A DNA stretch of 64,000 nucleotides from Stenopsyche tienmushanensis (Eukaryota; Arthropoda; Insecta; Trichoptera; Stenopsychidae), in assembly GCA_008973525.1 (NCBI GenBank), contig WACJ01000413.1:124001-188000 (forward strand). The letters run 5' to 3'. This document shows, piece after piece, positions 25,357 to 37,308 of this stretch. Both the position numbers and the translations under genes were made by a program. Below the pieces are notes generated by a model. It did no database searches. It had not been told where the DNA came from and saw only the letters and a program-made list of their open reading frames with translations. How positions within the stretch are numbered: position 1 is the stretch's first letter; each line of letters opens with the position of its first letter.

Positions 25357-26310
25357 GGGGTCCCAAATATTCGTAAAATCAATTATTCGAATATCGAATG
25401 TGAAATTGGTAAAATATTCGAATATTCGAGTATTCGAATATTTTATATATGTAAACGAGGGTGATTCAAATATAACCCGGAATTTTTCATTAGTGTTATT
25501 ATATAAAAATATAAATGGAGCATCTTATTTTTCTATAAAGTTCCCTTCATTAGAAATAAATTTATTTCCTCAGGAAGGAAGGTTCTTGATCCCATCACAC
25601 AAAGAGGACGAGAAGTATCATCTTCTGTTGCGCAACGCGTTTTCTCATAGACAAAGGCTAGAAATCAAGTGAAATTTTGATGTTTTTGGTTTCAACGAAA
25701 TCAAAAGGATCAGAATTTTATTTACTTTTCAACAATACATATTTTTTAAAAAAGTGCATTGAACGTTCTACTTTTAAGCTTGGCCGTAATTTCATTTTTA
25801 TTGAGCCTGCTGTTGAAAAAACCCTCTCAGTTGTCATTGAGTTTGGTTTTATCGACAGTATCTAAAATATCACCCTTTTTTTGGCATGATCGATATTTTT
25901 GAATAGTTTTTTAATAAACTTTACACAAATTCAATAAAATAATTTCAATAAACTTGGCACTTTTTTGCATTTCTTTGTTGCTATTTCGATTGGCAGAAGA
26001 ACATCGAGCAATTTTCTTAAAAAATATATAACGAATAATATTCGATTAATTTTACAAATATTCGAATATACGAATATTGGAAAACGGGCAAATATCAAGG
26101 ATTTCCTTGAAAATGGACCCGACGAGTGGTCCGAAATATCGGATAAGGTAAAAAATTCGTTTTTTAATTTTTTACCAAAAACCTTAACGCGATCGAACAC
26201 CCGGCTATTTATTAATATTTTAATAATTAAAATAATTTAAATATGACTCGCGTAAATCTGAAAAACTCTATTATACTGTATATATGTATACATAGATTTG
26301 ACAGTTACTG
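25357..26310 (-). mobile_element. hAT element relic, boundaries uncertain
   Basis: Holds a hAT transposase C-terminus (25858-25718) and clusters of TTCGAATA palindromes at 25390-25440 and 26040-26080. A TAGGGG at 25357 and CCCCTA at about 26311 could be the ends, but they match for only six bases and no target duplication is visible. Confidence 0.5.
25718..25858 (-). pseudogene. hAT transposase C-terminal fragment
   Basis: A 46-residue open stretch on the minus strand reads SMTTERVFSTAGSIKMKLRP, then continues to FFKKYVLLKSK and a stop. ERVFSTAG followed by a basic stretch and a helix is the signature of the hAT C-terminal dimerisation region. A stop codon lies just upstream, so the rest of the transposase is lost or shifted. 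Confidence 0.75.
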
Positions 26311-27826
26311 CCCCTAGGTGTCGCCTAAGCTCGCCAATTAGTAGTTACGCCACTGTTTCCAAACATCCAGATTTCGGCGAGAATGTCTCAATTTAGTAGC
26401 CGCCATCGTACTGGCGAGGTATACGATTTCTGTTAGATAAAAATTTAAATCCCGAATTTTTCGGGATTACGTTTACTACCGATGACTGAAACCCAGTAAA
26501 ACCGTTTTGAATATCGATTGGTTTTTTCGGTTTTATATACCTGATTTTTGTGTTGATTATAATTTGTGGCCTAATGCAAAATTTGTTTGATTGCATTAAT
26601 TTGATAATACTGTAACCTTTATTATTTGTTCATCCTGTTAATTGTCCTGTTAAGTAAACGTTCCATATAATATAATATTATTATGAATACAAATTCTAGC
26701 TTTTAATCTTAAGCCATTATTATTTATTTCGTATAGCTTATATTTCTTTATTGTACTTTCACTTAATTGTCTGTATTATATTTTTCGTCGACATCATGAC
26801 TTTAAAATTCTTGGTATTTTCAAGGAAGATATTTCATAACCACATAAAACATATCATCAATGAGAGTAATGTATAAGAGTAAATTCGATAATGTTATTCA
26901 TGTAGAATGCTTATTATAGAAAAAAGGAAATAAAGTGTTTTAACTTACGCCAGTTTAAGGACTTGTTAAACTATTTTTATTCATCAATGTGGCTTAAAAC
27001 CAAAACTATCCATAGTAATATGTAATTTAAACTATCCATAGTAATATGTAATTTAAATTACTCTTAATAATCATGTTGACATTCAAAACAAGCTATTTTT
27101 GCACATACCCCAAATTCATTCTTTCATCAATAAATAATATAATTTCATGGCTGAAGGACCATCACCTTATATATTTGTATGGCAACAATAAACATACTTT
27201 AAGTCGCACGTAAACGCGTGTATATTATTATTTAATAATCTACAACTTTATTTGCTAGTGTTAAAAAATGTTGCAATATTATCATCCATGTAAATTTTCA
27301 TGTGATTCTAATACCTTTAGATCTGAAATAAAATGAATACAAACATTAAGATAATGTTTATTAAATATTTGATAGTATTTTGAATATTACATATATAGAC
27401 TAAATCGTAAATTACATTTATAGCTTGACTTACCCAGTAGTAGATAAGATGATATTTTATGATTTTAATTCATACACCATCAGATTTTCAACGAATATCT
27501 GCAATAATTAAATCCATTTAAAAATATCAATAACGGTATTTTTTCTTGATTTATCTCGTTAAATACGTTATACTACAAAGACTTGTTGTTCAATAGTACG
27601 TATTCTTCTAAAGATATCGCTGAAGTCAGATAGTAATATCTCAACTCAAATGAAGGAGAAAATGTCAATTATTGACGAAATGTTTTTCAAAAGCAGATTA
27701 CAGACAGTCGTATGAAAAACATGATTTAATGCGAATTTATCGCATTAAAATATATTTTGGATTCATTCAATTACAATTATAATGACTGGGTGGCAAAAAG
27801 TATAGTCAAAAGTATGGCTTGATGTA
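26311..27826. other. no recognisable gene; one short tandem repeat
   Basis: AT-rich spacer. 26470-26600 has a GATTTCGG / CGGTTTT patch of unknown origin. A perfect 26-bp tandem duplication is at 27005-27056. Confidence 0.4.
27005..27056 (+). repeat. 26-bp perfect tandem duplication
   Basis: The unit starting ACTATCCATAGTAATATGTA occurs twice, head to tail, without a mismatch (27005-27030 and 27031-27056). Confidence 0.9.
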
Positions 27827-28346
27827 TTAGGTTGTCCCATAAGTGTCTCGTAAATGAACACAGATCTAATCATAGCCATGGTTCAGCGTATTTCAACATT
27901 TATTGAAGAGACTTGTCACTGGAGATGAAAGTTGGATACTCTATGAGAATATCCAACGTAAACGGTCTCGAATCAAGGGTACAGAAGCTTTAACTGTAAC
28001 TAAACCTGGCCTACATCCAAATAAAGTTTTGCTATGAATTTGGTGGGACTGGAAGGGGGTATTTTATTATGAGCTACTTCAGCAAGGTGAATCGATCAAT
28101 TCAACAAAATATTGTTTCCAACTACACAATCTAAAGGATGCAATTGCCAGCAAATAGTCAGAATTAGCGAACAGACGAGGCGTTGTTTTTCATTACGGCA
28201 AGAAGGCATTATGAGGCTTCCGGAGAGATGGAGAAAGGTAATAGAACAGAATGGATCATATATTATTCAATAAATTTTGATGTAGTACAAATTATTATTT
28301 AATTTTTCTTAATGTGAAAACGAAAGAAATTTATTGGACACCCTAA
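27827..28346 (+). mobile_element. mariner element B, internally deleted
   Basis: 520 bp, flanked by TA. Starts TTAGGTTGTCCCATAAG and ends with its partner GGACACCCTAA. Compared with elements A and C it has lost most of the N-terminal part (the sequence jumps from ATAGCCATGGTT to CAGCGTATTTCAAC) and the stretch that encodes the second and third aspartates. What remains reads VTGDESWILYENIQRKRS and KPGLHPNKVLL. Confidence 0.85.
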
Positions 28347-28348
28347 TA

Positions 28349-31300
28349 TTATGCTTTTTTTTATTGTTAAAGTGATAAAAGAACGCAATAACATACCAAG
28401 TAAGCATTAGAATAAATAAGAATAATCAGTAAAAAGTGGAGAAGCACCACACACTGTATCATATCAAACGAAGTAAAAAATGCGACTGATAAAATTCCTT
28501 TCTGCTGAGACACGCACTAAAAGTCGCAAATTCCCGATTTACTGACAAATAATTTATTTCCGTCGTTTCAGATGAATATTTATATACTATTACACTTTGA
28601 TGTAATTCGTAATGATATTACGGAGGAATACAAAAAATCTGAACCCCGTATCTATTATATTTCATATCGATATTCCCATTATAAGAGTCGATGGGTAGTG
28701 AATATCTCACCGGTAGGGAAAGCTTAAAAACAAATATAATATTTTGATTAAAAATTATGTTGATCATTTACATTTTTAATATAAAATTAACATTTGACAT
28801 AATTGAAACATTTGCCAATACCTATCGTAATTTGATAATCAGGCCTGTTTATTTATACAGTGACGTTATTAATTTCACATACGGTGTTAAAAATTTTACC
28901 AGAGCGTTCTCATGGACTAGTAGATAACACCGACACTAACGTTTAATTGCCCACAAAAGTCCGTTTAAAATCGACGGTTTTCACTTTTGGTATGGGGATT
29001 TTCAAAGTAAATATTAGCTGAGCAACACTTGTTTTGATCACATTTGACAATTTTCACGGGTGGTTAACACTAGTAGTATTGAGACACTGGAGAGCTGGAA
29101 AACTTTGAGCAAATATTTCCCATCGCTTTATTTCACCCCTTATTGCGCAAATCTGCCACGCGCGACCACCCGTCTGGGCGCACCACCCTCGTAAATTACA
29201 TCTTTATTTACCCGACACAGCACGTCCACCCTATGTAGCAGAATAACCCTATAAGGAACCACAATCCTTTATGGTACGTCGTACGAAGCAAAAAAAAGGA
29301 TTTAAAACGATTTATTTAACTGATTGCATTATCGACTCTGTTAGAATTTTCCAAAAGAACTCGAACGCTATGTCATGAATGGCGTTCAATTTAAATAAAT
29401 ATTAGTTTTTCGAGCGTTACCGTCGGATATACAGATGACATAAAAATGTTATATTTTTAAACGTAAATAATGCAGAGAAATTCATACCGTAGTTAGATGT
29501 AAAATATATATGAAAAATATGTAATTAAGACATGTAATTGAAAAGGAATTTTTACTCACATGTTAGATGATTCAATAACCACAGAAATGTACATTGCACT
29601 AAAATTTCACACATTCTGAAGTATTACAAACGCAGGGTTGTGTGTCGCCAGACATGCACTCTCGACTGATGCAAAAATACTAAAGCCCTCCGTATAGCTT
29701 GTGTTTGCTTTGAAATACGTATTAAAATTAAAAGATTCTGTAATTTTATTTAAAACCTTGAGGATTTAGATTTGTCTTGGTGATTAACGCATATTTTAAT
29801 ATCTGAAAAATCTTTAATTTGCAGTTTAATCTCGTAAAATAGGTGAAGTGAGGTCAGTGACAAACGAAAGCGCCTGAGAGGGAAATATCGATTTTCTTTT
29901 GAGGATAGGGTGAGGGCTTGAAACGAAGCACAACAAAGGGGTCTGATTTTGCGTCAGACGGAAAATATTAAGCTATCATCGGCTGGCAACGTAGGGAGTT
30001 GACAAGGGTGGGCGAGGTGGATAAGTGACGTGGGCTGGAGGTAAAACTGGGGGAGCATTGGCAAGACTGAAAAAATGTGCACACGCTGCAATAGTCAATC
30101 CTCCATTTTGTTACTCTTTTGTGTCAATCAAACTTTTGTGATTGATCATTCTATTATGTTGACACTGTTTTTTTTAATTTTTCATCATTCTATCCCGAAA
30201 TTTTCTTTGTGAGTGTAAATGAAATATTTGTACGATTGAATATAAACCATAATATCTTCGCCTTTGATCTCTTCTCGAAAATAAATAATAAGGTGGATTT
30301 AAGTCATTCCAACTATAATATCATTCTGTGATATGCATCCTATTTGAAAATATTATTAATCATCCCAATATTTTGATATTTTCATACCTTTCGGGATGCA
30401 TTCATTCCCCTATCCATCAAGTCCGAGCGTCCAGTGTGAGTCAATCGATTTTCAACCCCATTTAAATACCTTAGTGTATAATTTAATAATATGGTATGAA
30501 TAGATGGAATGAAATGTCTTTTCATGTAGCAGTTTTATAAAATCCTCACCCTTTTATTCACTTGATGTTCCTTCAATATTCTATATACACATCTGAAATG
30601 ATATTGTATGAGTGACAGTAATAAAATTCTATATTTTATATAGTGATAGATACATTATTAAACGCTTCTTGTATATACGATATTTCACAAATATAAATGA
30701 CATTTTAATAATGTTAATATTAAAATAAAAAATGTAAAGGCGATATTTAACCATATTATCACACTATTCTTTCACTTATAACTATGATGGTACTATAATT
30801 TTAATGATTGGACAATAGCGGATTATGATTTTTAGCAATAAATATTAGAATTGATTACGAATTTCATATGAAAATATTTTGAGGCTTGACATAATAAATA
30901 GCATCCATAGAAAATATCGTAAAACGAAATGATACATCATTTCTTTGCTGTTTATCTTGTATAAGGCATTCTAAAAATATTTCGTTCTAGGAACGGCTAA
31001 AATGTGATTATACCTCTTGTTTACTATTCCACGAAAGCCTCCAAAAAATACCATATAAAACACGCTCAATCAATTCTCTTGTTGTTTGGGTTTGTCCTTA
31101 TTTAAGTTCCTATCCGTTATTTAATACAAATGAAATAAGTGTGTTTAATCCAAAAAATAAATTATACCTTCTCCATATTATCCAAAATATACAGAAGATA
31201 CTCTGTGGATTACATTCCAAAGTCGTAATAAATACTGAAAAGCATTGATTAAAATCTAAACACAATTCAATTTACATTTATTTTGATTCTTTGAATAAGT

Positions 31301-31654
31301 CTGCCAAGAAAATATATTGTCACACAGAGGGAAAATTGAAAGCGATCTTGCAAAAATAAATGAACGGGATTATCGTGGAAACTTGTCAGTTTACCGATTT
31401 TCTTCTTAAGGGGTTGATTTTAAAAAGTAGTGGTGAAATTCGGATAAACACGTCTCAAAGCTTCGATACATAGGTCGGATATAAAAAAGTGTGGACAGCT
31501 AGATATATGGTTAGTTTTAACTATAGTTCTGAGCGAGTCTTCGAAGTGCTAGTTAAGTTTTGAGATTTGACCAGTCGTATTGGACGCGGGAAGGCTTTGC
31601 TTTTCCGTAGTTGGTTTTTTGTAATCTCGTAAACGTGATCTTTATCTTGACATC
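28349..31654. other. no recognisable gene; GC-richer patches
   Basis: Mostly AT-rich. GC-richer stretches at about 29100-29250 and 29870-30070 could be unspliced exons or promoter regions, but I could not join them into a frame. The dispersed 60-bp motif copy 3 lies at 29639-29697. At about 31485-31560 an ATATAAAAAAG is followed by a GC-richer transcribed-looking stretch. Confidence 0.35.
29639..29697 (+). repeat. dispersed 60-bp GC-richer motif, copy 3
   Basis: GTGTGTCGCCAGACATGCAC, then TCTCGACTGATGCA, then ACTAAAGCCCTCCG. Best match is 10985-11043. Confidence 0.45.
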
Positions 31655-31837
31655 TTGAACAGTTGTGTTTTAAAATTCAACCCTTCTTCTTCCTATGAGA
31701 GCTTCTTCTACGAACCGACAGTGAACGGACTCAGGGAGGCTGTCTATTGGTATCATAAACGCCAGGACGGGTGCCTGAGCGGGTACCCTATCATAACTAT
31801 TGTCAACTCACCAAGTATCAAGGAAAATATAGGATAA
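31655..31837 (+). other. coding-like ORF, function unknown
   Basis: An open frame of about 60 codons with balanced base use (GLREAVYWYHKRQDGCLSGY in the middle) in an otherwise AT-rich area. It opens with TTG, and a possible acceptor TTGAACAG at its left would make it an internal exon. No family recognised; no donor joined. Confidence 0.25.
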
Positions 31838-32099
31838 AATTTGGGAAAACCTCAATTTCCAGAATATGCTATAAAATTTTGACTTTATAGCGTCACACTC
31901 AAAGAATTAAAGTAATTTTGATACGTCAACCTTGGCCCGTTTAAATCATGAATAATTAAACACGTATGAATAGCAAAGGTATATAATTGAATACATGAAG
32001 TTTTAGTACTTTCAATAGTCCGATGGAACAGAGGAGTTTAGTTTAATTACGGTTCTGTTAATTACTACATGGTAAGTTGCGGCGTTATAATATTAGTTA

Positions 32100-33349
32100 A
32101 AGCGGAAAGAAATGTCATTTTTTTGGTTGCGTCTTTGCCGTCAATTTGCCTCGGGTTGTTGTCAAGTGAATACGTCAAAATTGATGTAATTTTGAAGCTC
32201 TGTTGTTTGTATTACTTTTTCAAATATTTTTATATTTTGTAGCCATAATGAAAATGTCCGAGCCAGAAATTGATGAGACCCATTTGCTATCTTGTTTAAT
32301 GTTTTTATTCGATAAAGGATTAAAAGCAAAAGAAGCTACTCAAAGCGTCTGTGATACATATGGCAACATATTGAATATTCTAAAATGCCATAGATGGTTC
32401 AAATAATTCAAAAGGGGCGACAGAGGTGTGAAAAATAAACCAAAATCAGGACAACCTATAAATATCAATGACGACGCATTAAATTCTCTGATAGAATCTG
32501 ATCTTCGAAAAACAATAAAGGAATTATCGTTAGACATCGGTTGTCCCTGGTCGATAATAAAATATCATTGGAAAAGATTCGGGGAAAAACATAGACAGGG
32601 AATTTGGGTACCGCACAAGTTGTCATCAACGGTCTTGGAACAACGGATAACCATTTGTTCATCGCTACTATCCAGGTATGAAATCTATCCATTTTTAAGA
32701 AGGATCGTTACTGGGGATGAGAAGTGGGTCCTCTATAACAGTCCGAGAAGGAAAAACAGTGGCTTTCTTCAAATCAAGTACCTGTTTCTACCCCCTCGAC
32801 CGTCATTATCCTTGAAAAAGGTCCTCCTTTGTGTTTGGTGGGATTTTTTTTAGCGCAATTCACTATGAATTAATAAAACTTGGTCAAGCTATCACAGCAG
32901 AGCTATACTGTGCAAAATTAGATACGTTAAAAGCGAAAATGCTCAAAAAGCGATCAGTGCTTGTTAACAATCAAATACAGCATGTTAATGCAAGACCACG
33001 CGCAGCAAGGATTACGCAGAACAAAATAAGGGAGCTGGATTTGGAAGTGTTGCCACATCCACCATATTCTCCTGACATTGTACTTTTAGACTATCATCTT
33101 TTCAAGTCATTAGAACATTCGCTTCGCGATAAAAAAAATCACTTCTGTGGAACAAGTGAAAAATCATTTAGATTCTTACTTTAGTGGAAAACCGGTCAAA
33201 TTATATGAAAGAGGCAATAAAAAGCTACCCAATCTGTAAAGAGTAATTATAAATAACGATGGAAATTATTGAATTGAGTAATATTGTATAGCTTTTATTA
33301 AAATATTTTTTTTCTCCAAATAACAAAAAAATGACATTTCTTTCCGCTT
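32100..33349 (+). mobile_element. mariner element D, nearly full length
   Basis: 1250 bp bounded by TA. Terminal inverted repeat AAGCGGAAAGAAATGTCATT at both ends. It holds an almost complete but inactivated transposase (32230-33184). It belongs to a different mariner family from elements A, B and C, whose ends are TTAGGTTGTCCC. Confidence 0.9.
32230..33184 (+). pseudogene. mariner transposase, element D, broken
   Basis: The frame runs from MKMSEPEIDETH through a helix-turn-helix N-terminal half (FDKGLKAKEATQ ... LNILKCHRWFK), then a stop after WFK at 32404, then resumes through GVKNKPKSGQP, the WVPHKLS linker motif and VTGDEKWVLYN (first catalytic Asp). A frameshift occurs near 32840 (WWDFF to FFSAIHYEL), and the end carries HPPYSPDIVLLDYHLF (third Asp). 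The second catalytic block, HDNARPH in active elements, reads HVNARPR here: the Asp is replaced by Val, probably by a single A-to-T change. Stop, frameshift and lost active-site residue each make it dead. Length and order fit a 340- to 350-residue mariner transposase. Confidence 0.88.
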
Positions 33350-35104
33350 TACCAAAAATTGCTTTAATATTAGGAACCATTTTTTTTTTAATAAACTATC
33401 ATTATATATTTTACACACAGTGCTTCTACTCATCATCGTTTTTATCATTAGTAAGCCAATTTTGATCGGTTGTATTTGTAATTGGAAAAAATAATATAAA
33501 CGTTTGTTATGATTTCTATGAAATAAGCATGTCTCCTCTATTTAAATGTAATTTTAATATTACACTTGATTAATTGATTAGTTTAGGGATGGTTAACTTA
33601 TGATCCGTGACTCAAACACTGACCCATGAAGGCTTTTAAAATTACCCATGCGCCGATTTTTCCTTTAAGTCTTTTAGTTAAGATACAACACGGTGTACAA
33701 AAAGATGAAACAGGCATCAAATTGCTTGAATTTTCATGTATTAAGGGCTATTTTTATTGTATGGATGTATAAAACAATTATAAAAACGGACAAATAATGG
33801 TGAACATTTTAACTGGTATCAAATCACCCCATTTAATTTAACTATATGTCATATAGGCATAGAACACACATAGGCTATTTAGAATTCCATTCGAAACAAA
33901 AATTAAGTTGAAATTTGTGTCGCCTCGGGAAAATGTCTAAGTAAGGTCATGGATGCCTAAAAGCAGCAGGAGAGAGGATATTGATTTTCCATAGGGTCAA
34001 TGTTCGCCCTCATTTTAATTATACATCTTGAAAAGCGTAAGTAACTTAAGAATAATTTTAAGTTTTTTCAAGCAAATTGTGTATTATTATACATTAGTAT
34101 TTACCTAAAATTAAATTTATTTAATTAGTGGTTTTCCCATTTTTTATCGATTCAAAACTCATAATTTTAACAATTGGCTTTGAAATATCAATTTTGCTTT
34201 ATAAACGATATAAGAAAAATAAAAATGATAAACGTATTAGATTTGTATTAGACTTAAAAATTGTTTCTATTATAGAAGACCTCATTCAAAATATTTCCTT
34301 TGGCGTATAAAATTTAAGCATTATAAATAGAAAATTATTCTAGGAAGATGATAAATGTTTTTTAAATATATTTATAATGCGGCGTTTAATACGTTTACAA
34401 TTAGCCCAAGAGGAAAAAAACTGAGAAAAAAGGACTAGATTATGAGTGATATAATGTTGTAATTCATATTGTTGAAAGTCAATTTTGATACGAATATAAT
34501 GTTATTAGAGCTGCCAGCTGCTACAGATCAACCAGGATTATCTCGGAATTAATATATCTATAAGTTGTTATCCAGCATCCCGGTTGAATGTCTAATTGTC
34601 CCGGGATTACGCTATCGATCAATATCATCTGTACTTTTCTCTTCATCTGCCTTTATATCTTTACAGAAATACTGTAAAACAGTCCACATTTATATGTTTA
34701 AGTGATTGTAATATTTGCCTCCAAAATACATATTTTTCCGTATTTAAAATTAGAAATTAGATATAAGTTACAAATTTATTAACGCATTTTGCGTACGTAT
34801 CCTGAACGAGCTTTAAAGTTTTAACGCTATCGGTAAAATATTTACAAGACTAATATGTAACTATTTAAACCTGATGAAATTGGTAAATCTAAAATAAGGA
34901 TTATAAAAAATACGACCGAAAATTTGAAATAATTTCCATAAGGGTTGATTTTTAAATGTATTAGTGAGTATATTTTTTTATTATTCACACCTAGGTTGAT
35001 ACAAGTATATGGTCAACCAAGTATATGGTCCAAACGTATTTGGCTCCGAAACTATGGCAGAAACAGTTAACTGTGTCACATCTTATGTTATAGTATTTTT
35101 TAAC
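33350..35104. other. no recognisable gene
   Basis: AT-rich; a TACAACACGGTGTACAAAAAG patch near 33688 is not assignable. No coding exon supported. Confidence 0.45.
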
Positions 35105-35640
35105 CCGTAAAATGGAAAATCAAAAAGTTCATTTTGGTCATATAATGCTTTTGGAGCTTAAACAAGGCAACAGTGGTACGGCTACGGCTCGCTCGGGAGA
35201 TGAGACCATTAAAGATGAACCAAGGATGGGTCGCCCTTTCGACTTTGATAAAGACATTTTAAAGGTGTTATTGGAACAAAATCCACAACAATCAACAAGG
35301 GAGTCGTCAGGGAAGCGAAATACGCCACAGTTAACTATTTGTCGGTACTTGGAAAAATTGGGGAAGGTTAGCTAATTGGGTGTGGGTGGTTGTCACATCA
35401 TCTTTATAAAGTCTATTGTTACAAGTCTTATCTCACGGTAAAAAATTGAACCATTTTTTAAACAGAATAATTACTGAAGATGACGATACATAATCCACCA
35501 CGAGCTAATAAATCGAAATGAAACAATCAGTACCGATAAATACACTCAAAAGCTACAACGTGCTCAAGAAAAACTCCATTCTCTCGTCAATCGAAAAAAT
35601 GTTATACTGTTACACGATAATGCAAAATGTAATGTAATGT
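35105..35640 (+). pseudogene. mariner transposase relic F
   Basis: A third mariner lineage. Readable blocks: ELKQGNSGTATARS, KDEPRMGRPFDFDKD, LLEQNPQQSTRES, LTICRYLEKLGKVS (N-terminal half of the DNA-binding region), then after stops and shifts NRKNVILLHDNAK (second catalytic Asp). The first Asp block is reduced to ITEDDD-like debris. Ends of the element were not found. Not functional. Confidence 0.8.
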
Positions 35641-36070
35641 AACGTGGAAGGAAAACTGGTTGGAAAATCACCAACATAAAAGACGGGGTTGCCATGCAAG
35701 CCTGTCGATTTCTGTTTAAGGGAAGGATATTTACAAGAGAATAATAATACTCGGCTAAATGACTCACTCCAAAACGTCCCACGGGCAAAATTACAAACAA
35801 ACTCCGATTCACCAATCCACATAGGAGGGCTTATTTACAAAACAAGGCAATTCATCGAACTTTCTTGAAGCAAAATTAGTATTCCCAATTATCGATAAGG
35901 ACGATGTACCATCAAAACAATGACTTGTTTTCTAAACAATACGTGATAAGAGCAGCATCAATTATCTTAAATTCCACAGCAACTGGATAATGAAATTGTC
36001 CTCCAGAAAAATCGCTACAAGAAAAGGGGAGCGTTAAGCCGAGTATAAAAAAAGTGCGGGTCACCATACA
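35641..36070. other. unassigned, moderately GC-richer
   Basis: Two overlapping minus-strand ORFs of 70-83 codons (35564-35822) overlap the mariner relic and are most likely chance. Confidence 0.3.
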
Positions 36071-36312
36071 GACCATTCATCTCCCGCTCCAGCTTTGAGC
36101 CTCGATTTGGTCTTCTATGTCTCGTAGCCGCAGCCTGTCCCAAATGGAGCTAATAAAGAGTTTGAAAAGAACACATCGTCTTTGAAGTCCATTTTTAAAT
36201 CCATCTCCATTCCTTCCCCCTATTGAGTCCTTCTTGACGACATTACGAGTGACGCGGTAGCCGAGGGTCGTCGGAAAAATCACGCAAGGATTCCGTCAAA
36301 CGCTCAGAGGGG
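36071..36312 (-). other. candidate terminal exon, gene unknown
   Basis: A strong minus-strand acceptor, TCCCTTCTTTTTCTTCAG, precedes 36312. In one phase the exon reads PSERLTESLRDFSDDPRLPR then HS and a stop at about 36243; in another phase a longer frame (36283-36077) is open. It could be a last exon or 3' UTR of the microexon gene to its right, or part of another gene. Low confidence. Confidence 0.3.
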
Positions 36313-37308
36313 CTGAAGAAAAAGAAGGGAGAGACTGGCCCACGACGAAGATAACTGGGCCTCGATATTCGGCTAGAGCTCGTTCTCGTTCAAACTAATA
36401 ATGGCGAATATTTAATAGAGTTTAAGAAATTTGAATATTTGTATAAATCGACGTTAAATTAAAAATCTACAAAGCTGTTTTTGTACACAAGTAATTTACC
36501 TTAATTTTCGATTCAAAGTGGCCAGGGGTTTGTTAGACGTGGCTAAAGTTGTAGTCCGGGAACTAGATTGCAATTTTGAAAGCATTACCAAATGTAATAA
36601 TGTACGTACAATATTTATTATAAGCAACTATAGCAAAATTTCAGTCTTGTTGGTATAAGACATTTATTTACATGTTTCAATTGTTATAAGCGTCGGTAAC
36701 AACATCAATGTGGTAGATTGAAAGATAATTTATTTGCAACAGCCGCAATTAAGAATTAAAAGCAAAACAGCTAAAATACAAATTCAGTAAGTATAATACA
36801 TAACATAAATAAAGTACCGATAATTACAGTACAGAATATAAATGACAATTAATTACAAGGAATTTACAGTAACGTATTCCACTTTTTTTTATAAATTACT
36901 TGTCAGGATAAAAAATAAAATGCTATATTAGATAGCTAAAATACATATCCAAATAAGAGATACTAATGAAATGTTCATGTCATATATTCATACGTTTCAT
37001 ATTCAGGTCCATTATTGAATATAGTTGATATCCATGAAATATTTTCAAGAGAATATTTTTTTATAAGTAGGATAAGATCTATAAGTGAGTAGCAAAATAT
37101 TATATGCATGGGCTAAACTAGGATTTCCTGAGAACCTGAACTTTTGATTTGTATCGATTTCATCCTATCATGTTGATTTTTTCTTATTTCATAAGACTTT
37201 AAGCTTATCTAAATAGTCATATCTAGAATATTTTAAAGGCTTTACATTTATTGAGTTTTTAAAAGTTCACTCGAGTCATATTTATATGATATTAATTGAT
37301 TCACTCAC

